Shown here in pieces: positions 36,395 through 44,940 of a stretch of DNA of 64,000 nt (positions are counted from its first letter, which is position 1; each line of letters opens with the position of its first letter). Origin of the DNA: Manihot esculenta (lineage: Eukaryota; Streptophyta; Magnoliopsida; Malpighiales; Euphorbiaceae). Both the position numbers and the translations under genes were made by a program. The stretch lies in assembly GCF_001659605.2 (NCBI RefSeq), contig NC_035174.2, positions 124,001 to 188,000 on the forward strand, written 5' to 3'. Below the pieces are notes generated by a model. It ran no database searches. It was not told the DNA's origin and was given only the letters and a program-made list of their open reading frames with translations.

Positions 36395-36990
36395 AAGCCA
36401 GCCTGGCGCCGCTTAAACTGGCGCCAGGCGTCCTGGCGCTACTTTAAGTAGCGCCAGAATGCCGTATGAAATTAGTCCCGAGGCGTCCAGACGCCTCGGG
36501 ACTAACATGCCCAGCCTGGCGCCTTTTTGAATGGCGCCAGGCTGAGCTCAGGTCGAGTCCCGAGGCGTGCAGAAGACGCCTCGGTACAACCATGCCCAGC
36601 TTGGCGCCATTCAAATTGGCGCCAGGCTCAGGTCGTATACCAGTCCCGAGGCGCCACGTGCCTCGAGACAGGTCCTTGGCGCCACTTTAAGTGGCGCCAA
36701 GGACTTCTCTTCATGGCAGACGAATCTCTGCCATGAAGAGACTTCTCTTCATGGCAGAGGCAGAGGATTCCTTGCCATGAAGAGACTTCTCTTCATGGCA
36801 GAGGATTCCCTGCCATGAAGAGACTTCTCTTCATGGCAGAGATTCGTTTGCCATGAAGAGCCCTTGCCATTGTCTCGGGACCGGTCCTTGGCGCCACTTA
36901 AAGTGGCGCCAAGGACTTCTCTTCATAGCAGAGAATCTCTACCATGCAGAGAGCCTGGCGCCTATTTAAGTGGCGCCAGGACTGGCTTTT
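36395..36990. repeat. GGCGCC-centred inverted-repeat cluster of MULE-1
   Basis: More than six stem units of the form CTGGCGCC-N-GGCGCCAGG or CTTGGCGCC-N-GGCGCCAAG with spacers such as ACTTTAAGT are packed here, interspersed with CCCGAGGCGT units. Frames crossing it are side effects of the repeat. No gene is evident. Confidence 0.85.
36706..36862. repeat. Tandem hairpins with arm CTCTTCATGGCA
   Basis: Four tandem units each read ACTTCTCTTCATGGCAGA, a short loop, then TGCCATGAAGAG, so each can fold on itself and on any other. A further partial unit occurs at 36915-36950. Loops differ slightly between units (GATTC, GCAGAGGATTC). Confidence 0.9.
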
Positions 36991-37013
36991 TCAATTTCAT
37001 TTTTTAAACATAT

Positions 37014-37017
<4 letters not shown>

Positions 37018-37056
<39 letters not shown>
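37018..37056. repeat. (TA)n microsatellite
   Basis: An uninterrupted run of about 19 TA units next to the hairpin cluster, followed by AT-rich DNA to about 37640. Confidence 0.95.
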
Positions 37057-37061
<5 letters not shown>

Positions 37062-37804
37062 TTTGTATTTATATTTTATTGCAATATTTGAATTTATTTA
37101 ATTGCAATATTTGTAGTAATTTATTTAATTGCAATATTTGAATTTAAAATAACTTGATGAGTAAAAATTTTTTAAAAATTAATCATAATTTAGTTATATG
37201 GCAATGTGGCTTATAAAATGAATATAGCTCTCAATTTTTTTCCTCACTCGAAAAATTAAAATAACAAATATAATTTAATAGTATGTGGTTCTTTTATTAA
37301 AAATTTAATATTTTACATATGTAAATTAAATTATATTTTTAAATATACTTTAAATTTTTTTATACATTCTTAATTCTTTACAATTAAATTAAATATATTT
37401 TTTTAACCTTATTATTTTATTATTTACAATCAATTATGTACATATTATTTTTTATAAATTTTAATGTAAACCGTAACATGCATATTGATTAAATACAATT
37501 TTGACTCATTAATTTACAATAAGTATATTAATATTAAATAAACATAACATAATAAAATAAATATTTTAAAATAAAAAAAAGATTACAAATTTATGATACT
37601 AATAACTACTTGTATAAAATTTAAATTATCTATTTCTTTTTACATTTTCCAAATTTGAGTCCTTCGCTTGAACGTTTAGCGGATTTAAATGTTCTTCCCC
37701 TTCTTTATTCTAAATAATCATACATATTTGCTTCGTAATTTGTCCGTTCGCCTCCTCCTGAAATTAATAAGTTAGTAAATATACTACGAGGAATATACAT
37801 TAAA

Positions 37805-38236
37805 TTAAATATTAAATTTAACTAAATACGTACCTCTTAATTTTCTATTATCTCTTTTACAAAATTCTTTTTGCAAAATAGGAAGACTATATTGCATATG
37901 CATCCAAGGTACATAATCCAATTTTTCGTAAACACGAAAATAATAATTGACTATATCAGAATAATTTTCTATTTCGGATTTTGACAAAATAAAATTTAAA
38001 ATCTTAAAATAATATAACGGCAAAGTTTCAATCAAAACATTAACCATTTCTATATTCCGCATATTATAACCAGAACAAATTATTTCTTGCAAATAATAAT
38101 TAAGTCATAAAATATGTTGAAAAAAATTACTACGAGGATTTATTCTTAATTTATATAATTTTTTTCACATTGTTTTCACTCTATTTTTAGCCAATTTACC
38201 TCGTAAAACTTTTGGAACAACATAAATATATGCCAT
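37805..38236 (-). pseudogene. Unrecognised ORF near the right end of MULE-1
   Basis: Minus strand from an ATG at 38236 (MAYIYVVPKVLRGKLAKNRV), broken by two stops near 38174 and 38106, then open for 95 further codons (EIICSGYNMRNIEMVNVL ... WMHMQYSLPILQKEFCKR). A possible donor follows RKLR (AG|GTACGT near 37833 on the minus strand) and a short frame resumes near 37760. I do not recognise it. Composition (Tyr/Asn/Ile-rich) is AT-driven but the length and codon pattern suggest a former gene. Confidence 0.4.
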
Positions 38237-38429
38237 TAATTACTTCAAACAGAAGCAGAAAATGAAAAAAAAAGTGAAAAGTTAAATCAGCAGGTGAAGA
38301 ATAATGAGCAAAAGGAACAGAGAGACGAAATGAGCAGGGTGAAAATAAAAAGGAAGAGAGAGACGAGGTGAAAAATGGGGGGGAATTATAGAGGTTGGGC
38401 AGGCCTAGCGCCTCTTTAAGAGGCGCTAG

Positions 38430-38653
38430 GCATTCTATCAGTTCTCGAGGCGCTAGGGAGAGGCTGGCGTCTCATTGACCACGCTTGGCGCCTCTCAAAG
38501 AGGCGCCAAGCGGTACCTGGCGCCTCTTTGAGAGGCGCCAGGTCCTCTTTTCGCCTGCCACGTGGCAGGCGAACTCCAAATCCATAAATAAGTTTTTACG
38601 GACCCCAAATACCCGAATAAAGTTTCCCCCGACCCTAATTTGGCAAAAAGCCC
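38430..38653 (-). repeat. MULE-1 right terminal inverted repeat
   Basis: Inverse of 24314-24520. It includes the same ATCCATAAATAAGTTTTTAC region and two GGCGCC-type palindromes (38488-38545), with a diverged third (38408-38430). Confidence 0.92.
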
Positions 38654-38764
38654 AATATTTTCAATATATCGGCAGGAGGTTATTCTGCTGCTGTCCTCCT
38701 CCATTTGTTTACTTTTCTTTAAGTTCTTAAATTTATCAATTTGGTCTGACCTGCCGGATTCAAA

Positions 38765-40560
38765 ACAACCCATTAATGCCAACGAGAATGGAGTCTTAGA
38801 TAGAGAATATAGAGAAGAACTTGATAAATTTAGAGGGTTTATTAAGAATCACTCAGGAGAAGGCTTTAATGAAAAAGGAGCTTCTACAGACTCGCAAGAA
38901 ACTTGAGAAATTGGATGTGATTGAAGGAATGCTATCGACATTATTAAAAGGGAAATCGGTGGAAGGAACATTGGAGAGTTCTCCCATTACAACGTTGAGT
39001 TGCAACGTGACCAGGGAGCCAGCCCTATAGAGAACAGCAGATCCGACGATAGTAACGGTCGGGAATCAATTAGTTGTAAAGCAGATTGAGCTTCCTCAGT
39101 TTTCAGGAGAAGATCCGATAGGCTGGTTGGCACGCGCTGACCAATATTTCACCCTAAATCGAACTCCGGCAAATATGAAGGTGCAACTAGCATTTGTGTG
39201 TATGGATGGAGCTGTATTGCATTGGTTTCGCTAGGTTAAGCAACGACACGCAAACTTGACGTGGGAACAGCTTCCACTGGAACTATTACAGAGATATGGA
39301 GGAGACGTGATAACAAGCCCATTTGAACGCCTAGTAGTTGTAAAACAAGAAGGGAACATGGATGAATACATAGTAGAGATCATTGCAAGGGCAGCCCAGG
39401 TACAGGGATTAGTGACCCGCATTATCTTGGGTATTTTTTGAATGGGTTGAAATTTGAGATCGGGATATGATGACCGCCGGGCTCCTGCATCTTAAAAGAA
39501 AGACGCAGGTGCAATAGCCACCAGATATTTCTCAGATCCAACCAGACTCACATGACACGCTTCAATCCGGTAACGAGGAACAGGCCAGACAGATCATACG
39601 CGCGAGCCCACCTGAAGGGATCCTAATCCGGTGACCTAACAAAAAGTAGAAGAGCAGAGTCACCTCGCATCTCTGTCCGTGTGCGCGCCAAAAAAAAATT
39701 AGATGATCGCGTAGCGTGAAAAGAGATTTGGACATATCAGTACAGAGCTGAGTGAGATTTGGACATATCAATACATAGCTGAGTGACAGGAACGTGACAC
39801 TGTAGAGCAGTTATACATCACTAGCATAGAGGGAAGGGATCTTTCTTCTTCCTTCTTTTTCCTCCACTCCATTTTTTTCATTTTCTCTACAACCTTGTGT
39901 ATCTATACCACTCTAGTTCATAAATTTGATTTGAATGTTCGAGAGTCTCCACTGCCCTTGACCATCTTTTATTTATCTTACAAATTCTTTTCTCAAATGG
40001 AGCATTAAGGACTATACGATGGATCCAGACCATAGAGTAAGTAGAAAATCAGATCTATCGTGGAGCAAGAGGAAATACAAAATTATCAGGTACAAATTCA
40101 TTCACACGAGACAACAGATGTATTCCGAACCATGACAATAGCTCGTGAAGTGGAAAGAAAGATCTCTGTGTTGGGTAACTGTTTCGGTGGGAAGAAGGAA
40201 GAGCAGGGAGGAGGAAGATGGTCCGAGCAGTATGGGTTGGGCTCCAAAGTGGGAAGTTTCCAAGTTAATAAATCACATGGGCCGAATGGAAATTTGGGCC
40301 AAGTAGCAGGTGACCCAACTAAGGTTAAAACTGAACCAAAAGGCCCCGAAAAACCCAATTCTTCTACCCCACGATTACCAGCTCCTTCTGGTGGCCAACA
40401 AGGAAGGGTTAAATTTCGGCAATTTCGGATGAAGAGGGTCTCGTCATTTTACTCGGCAAGAATTCCTGGAATTAAAGACTAAGGGGCTTTGCTTCCGCTG
40501 TCGACAACCGTATCACCCATTGCATGAATGCCCGAATAAATCTCTAAGAGCCATTATTTT
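38765..40560 (+). pseudogene. Reina-like gag, stop-containing and split by an insertion
   Basis: Plus strand frames give an N-terminal coiled coil (ITQEKALMKKELLQTRKKLE), then IELPQFSGEDPIGWLARADQ and GAVLHWFR, the retrotransposon gag capsid region. A stop follows FR at about 39230. The frame continues with LTWEQLPLELLQRYGG to about 39462, is interrupted by about 600 bp, then resumes SHETTDVFRTMTIAREVERK. A zinc-knuckle-like HECPNKS lies near 40523-40545. The gene is dead. Confidence 0.75.
39463..40075. mobile_element. Unclassified ~610-bp insertion within Reina gag
   Basis: The gag frame breaks after GLKFEIG and resumes at IHSHETT. The intervening DNA contains a hairpin (CTCCTGCATC ... GACGCAGG), a 33-bp direct repeat (GAGATTTGGACATATCA, 39724-39787) and a pyrimidine-rich stretch at 39840-39890. 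Short ATCGG/ATCAG flanks may be a target duplication. The ends do not clearly read TG...CA. It may be an LTR or small nonautonomous element. Confidence 0.4.
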
Positions 40561-40639
40561 AGGAGATGATGAAGAAATGCCAGCTGAAGGAGATGAAGGG
40601 GAAGAAACGGGTCAGTTGTTAGAAATGATGCATGAGGGC

Positions 40640-42240
40640 TATTTTTCTCAATTTGAATTGCCTTTTTTTTCAGCGGCAAAATTACTGAGGTATGATTTTT
40701 ATATTGTTTACAAACCAGGAATCACTAATAGCGCAGCTGATGCTTTATCAAGATGTGGGGATGATTTTGAATGCCGTGCTATTTCATTCCCTGTATCGAT
40801 TGATGGGGAATCTTTGGATAAAGAATTACAACAGGATCCTTTCCTGCAGAAATTGATCGCAGAATTCAGCTAAATCCTTAGTTCCATTCTCACTATCAGT
40901 TGATACAAGGAAGACTCTTTTATAATGGGAGATTGGTCCTGCCATCCACCTCATCTATGATTCCCCAATTACTCAAAGAATTCCATTCCACACCTACAGG
41001 AGGTCATTCGGGTGCTTACCGTACTTATAGGAGGCTGGCTTGCAATCTGTTTTGGAAGGGAATGATGAAAACAGTCCAGAATTTTGCAGCCGAATGCTTG
41101 GTCTGTCAACGACAAAAATACCAAGCAACATGCCCAGCGCGATTACTTCAGCCGTTACCTATTCCTTCTGCCCTTTGGGAAGATATCTCCATGGATTTTA
41201 TTTCAGGCCTTCCTCGGTCCCACAGTATGGATTGCATTTTTGTTGTCACGGATAGATTGTCCAAATATGCCCACTTTATGGGTTCAGACATCCTTATAGT
41301 GCCAAATCCGTAGCCGCAATTTTTGCAAAGGAAATAGTGCGTTTACACGACATTCCTTAGTCGATAGTGAGTGATAGAGATCCATTGTTCCTCAGCAATT
41401 TTTGGCAAGAATTTTTTCGGCTTCAAGGCACCAGTCTCTGAATGAGTACAGCGTACCACCCGGTGACGGATGGTCAGACCGAAGTATGGAATCGGTGTTT
41501 GAAAATGTATTTGAGATGTTTCTCTTCGGATCAATCGAAGCAATGGAATAAGTGGTTACATTGGGCTGAATTTGGGTTCAATACAAGTTTCCACACGACA
41601 GCTGGGATGACTCCTTTCGAGGTGGTTTACGGCAGAGCCCCTCCATTGATTCCCAAATTCATGATGGGAGCATCCAAGGTGGAAGCTGTTGAACAGGAAC
41701 TTGTGGACAGGGATGAGATCTTGCGCCAACTCCGGTATAATTTATTCAAAGCACAACAGAGAATGACCAAAGCTGCTAATGTGCATCGACGCGATGGGCA
41801 ATATAACATTGGGGATTCCGTTTTCCTCAAATTTCGCCCGCACAGACAGTCTTCTGCTTTCTCTCGGATTGCTCCTAAACTCGCAGCAAAATATTATGGG
41901 CCTTTCCGAATCATTGCAAGGGTTGGACCAGTTGCTTATGAATTACAATTACCAGTCGAAGCCAAAATCCACCCTGTCTTCCATGTGTCATTACTAAAAA
42001 AACAGTAGGTGACCATCCTGTCATTACCGATCTTCCACAAGATATGGCTGTTGAAGAATCACTGTTGGTACCTGCTGCTATTTTACAGATGCGTGACATA
42101 TTATCAATTCAGATTCTGTTTCCAAAGTGTTAGTGCAGTGGAAGGGGTATTCGCAGGATGAAGCAACTTGGATTAATAGCAGTGACTTTGCCCGTCAATT
42201 CCCTGAGTACAACGTTGAGGACAAGGCTGCTGTTTCTCCA
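40640..42240 (+). pseudogene. Reina-like pol remnant: RNase H end, integrase, chromodomain
   Basis: RT and most of RNase H are deleted. The frame after EEMPAEGDEGEETGQLL joins directly to LLRYDFYIVYKPGITNSAAD. Then come the integrase zinc domain (GGHSGAYRTYRRL ... CLVCQRQK) at 40985-41120, the core (WEDISMDFISGLP, 41190) and, after a stop and shift near 41310-41440, DGQTEVWNRCL with the AEFGFNTSFH block. The C-terminal HPVFHVSLLKKQ ends at a stop at 42006. A chromodomain (VLVQWKGYSQDEATW) lies at 42127-42230 in another frame. Nonfunctional. Confidence 0.85.
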
Positions 42241-42248
42241 GGCGACAT

Positions 42249-42630
42249 TGATAAAGGAATAGAAGGATTGGACCTGGAAGACAACGGGCCAAAGAAGCTT
42301 AGAGTTTATTCAAGGAAGAAATATTCTGGAAACCAACACCTGGCAGAGGAGTAGAAGATTCTGGAGCCATATGAATCTTTACATGGCAGCTGGGCAGGAA
42401 TTAATTATGCATGAGATATTGTTTATAAATAAGAATTGTAACGTAGAGAAGTAGAGAAGGACAAGTTTTGAGTATTTGCTTGTATTCGGCTTAAAGGCTG
42501 GGACCAGAGGTTATTCTCTCTGGAATTTATGGTTATATTGTCTCTATTTCAATATATCAGCAATAGGTTATTCTGCTGTTGCCCTTCTTCTCCATTTGTT
42601 TACTGTTCTTTTAAGTTCTTAAATCTATCA
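42249..42630 (+). repeat. Right LTR of the Reina-like element
   Basis: 382 bp, TGATAAAGGAATAG to CTTAAATCTATCA, followed by TSD TGGCC at 42631-42635. It is the uninterrupted reference for the MULE-1 insertion site in the left LTR. A possible TATA element lies near 42418. Confidence 0.9.
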
Positions 42631-42635
42631 TGGCC

Positions 42636-44299
42636 TTATCTGGGGACTCCTTTATTGTTGAGTGTCCATCTCCCAACTGCAAGAGGGAGAAAAGGGGAAA
42701 TGAAGCCCTTCTGAGAGAAGCAGGAAAACTAAAAGTAGTTATTATGCTTCAGCCAAGTTTTATGGACCGCTCAGCAAATTGACTATGTTGATAATTGTGT
42801 TTGAAATACGGTCAGCAATTTGTTTCCCTCCCCAAACCCAAAAAGGGAAAAAGGAATCACTCTTCAGATTTGTTGCTTTGCATTTACTTCTCTGTGAGTT
42901 CTATCTTAACTTCTGTACTTCCTCTCCACTGCTGTACTGCTTTAGCTACTATTTATTCTTAATTAGTAGATAACCACTATTTATTCTTAATTAATAGATA
43001 GCTACTATTTATTCTTAATTTGTAGATAACGAGAGATAGTGTTCAAGGATGATTGTATTATCCACGAAGGAATAGTAAGTATTTCCCAACTTACTATCAG
43101 ATTTCAGAATCTGTAGATTGTTCATAACATGCAAAACCTAAAAATGATCATTAGTGTTATTTCTAATATTTTTTCAGTCAATTCTATGGCAGATTGGCAG
43201 AAATTCATCTTATTATCTTTATTTTATTCTAATTCATGTAAAATCTACCGCATGTTAATATAAGTTATTTTTATGTTATTCTAATTCATGTAAGATCTAA
43301 CGTCTTAAAGCATTTATTGAAAGAATAGGATCATCATTGATGTTTTCTGTTGGTTTTGATGCATATTTATCCTCCATTGTCTTGAATGAAAGCAACCCCA
43401 CCAGAGAGTTAACCTTCTATCTTACATGTCCTGATATGCCAAGTGTAGACTCGGTTGGATTTCTCTATCTTCAGAATCTTGGAAGGCCTTCAAACTAAGT
43501 ACATAAAGTAGATTGATTGGTTCAAACATCAAAGTCATCTGGTACTTGTATCCTATTTCAGTTCCTAAATATTGGTTCTTTGCCTGGTTTTTACTGGAGG
43601 TAAGTTTTCTGAAATGAGGAGCAATTGAAATGGGATATTCAGCAGCTTGCCATCCCCTCTGTGGTTTAGTTGCTTGTGAAAGCAGAGATGTATGTTTTAC
43701 GAATGTTATGTTGCTATAAGATTTTGAAGCAGATGTTTGAATCTCGGTCAAATCAAAAGAAGGATGATACTTACAATGGAAAGAAAAAGCTTGGTTACTG
43801 GTAAAATGTATCTGATGGAATGGTGAGATTGCTCCAGTTATCCATATTGTTTGGCTTGGGAGAAATATTTCAAGCAACTCTACGAAGTTGAAGTATGAAA
43901 TTTTGTAGTAAATGATTCGCTGGAAGGCAAAACATCAACAGGATACGAGAGATTGACATTCCATACCACATCAAAGTTCTGGGCAGATAGCTTTTGATCA
44001 TAGTATAATGCAGATTCACCGCTAATTCTTATTTTTCTATATTTCTTCCTTCTGTAGCATCTAGTGACATTTTTAAATTGTGCCCGTCTCCTTGCCTCGT
44101 AGTCTGTACTTTGTCGTGAGAAACTCACTATTATTCTTGTTGACTTCATTCAAGTAGTAATCTTTGGCTTTGGAGTCACTGAAGAGGCTGGTCTTCATCT
44201 TCGCTGTAGAACAGTTGGTCAAGTGCACGAGTTCAGTAATTGTGCATCGCATCAGATTCACACGATCAAAAGAGTAGCTTTATGGAATAAATTAAGAAA
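42636..44299. other. Spacer with short repeats and unassigned minus-strand ORFs
   Basis: Three ~30-bp units of CTACTATTTATTCTTAATT occur at 42948-43030, and a ~60-bp pair sharing TATTCTAATTCATGTAA occurs at 43222-43300. On the minus strand, frames 44149-43880 (STDYEARRRAQFKNVTRC) and 43877-43422 follow one another with a frame break, as if a decayed gene or exon ran through. I cannot assign it to a family. It originally adjoined the OCT7 3' side before the retroelement arrived. Confidence 0.35.
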
Positions 44300-44460
44300 G
44301 GATAATTTACGATTTAGTCCCTGAATATTGCCATTATTAACAAGTCAGTTCCTGTATTTTCAGAAACCTATTAAAACGTTCTTATATAATCAAAACGTTA
44401 ACAAATCAGTCCTTTCATCCACTATTACCCTCTTTTCCGTTAAAAATAAGATGAAAAGAC
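44300..44460 (+). repeat. MULE-2 left terminal inverted repeat
   Basis: About 160 bp nearly identical to the inverse of 51687 back to about 51530. The pair includes ATTGCCATTATTAACAAGTC and AATCAAAACGTTAACAAATC in both arms. Confidence 0.95.
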
Positions 44461-44940
44461 CAAAATAACCTTAGTGTAACTTTTCCCCAAATCGATAATC
44501 TCTCTTCTCAAATCCCTATCATCTCTCTCTCTTCTCCCGAAAATGAAAACCTCTGTTCCGAAATCCCTAATTTCTCTTTTCTTCCCAAATCAATAACCTC
44601 TTTCTTCCTAAATCCCTAACTTTCTGTCTTCTCCCAAGTCAATAACTTCTCTTCTCAAATCTCTAACTTCCCTCTTCTCCCCTAAATCCTCTCTTCTCGA
44701 TTTTGTTGGTTTTTATCGAAGAGAAGTTGGGTTCTGTCGAAGAGAAGTTGTGGTCCCGATTTTGTTGGTTTCTGTCAAACAACTGGGGAAAGGTAACTTT
44801 TTGTGCTTTCTTTTATTTTTTTTTTCTTTGGATGTGTGATCATAATATTTGTATTATAGTAAAACATGTGGGTACCACTTATTGTTACTAATAGTTTTAA
44901 TGTATTTTTTTTCAGGAGATTTTGACTAATTAAAAAATGT

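Larger units (their letters stand above)
24314..38653 (-). mobile_element. MULE-1: 14.3-kb Mutator-like element with transposase and PMD gene
   Basis: Terminal inverted repeats of at least 130 bp start with GGGYTTTTTGCCAAATTAGG at both ends. The flanks TATATTGTC (24305-24313) and AATATTTTC (38654-38662) match at 7 of 9 bases, in line with the 9-bp duplication of Mutator-type elements, and fall within a Reina LTR whose uninterrupted copy is at 42249-42630. Removing three later LTR insertions leaves about 9.2 kb of original element. It carries a MURA-type transposase, an unknown 197-aa ORF and a PMD gene, all on the minus strand, plus a further unknown ORF near the right end. Subterminal regions are filled with GGCGCC-centred palindromes. 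All long genes are broken, so it is no longer autonomous. Confidence 0.93.
24028..42630 (+). mobile_element. Reina-like chromovirus remnant (Ty3/gypsy), left LTR split by MULE-1
   Basis: The left LTR is in two parts (24028-24313 and about 38654-38738). The right LTR is 42249-42630. Both contain the same TAGAAGGATTGG, GAAATATTCTGGAAACCAAC and GTTATTCTCTCTGGAATTT blocks. TSD TGGCC is perfect. The 3.5-kb inner region keeps gag, a zinc domain, integrase and chromodomain but has lost protease and nearly all RT/RNase H. Integrase wording (PIPSALWEDISMDFISGLP, DRLSKYAHF) fits the Reina-type chromoviruses. No convincing primer binding site follows the left LTR. Confidence 0.9.

Noticed and set aside
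36466..36818. Plus-strand frames in the MULE-1 GGCGCC cluster
   Set aside because: Overlapping frames in all phases caused by GC-rich hairpin repeats. No domain.
36706..36862. CRISPR-like array
   Set aside because: Regular repeats with short variable loops, but this is plant nuclear DNA and each unit is a self-complementary hairpin, not repeat plus unique spacer.
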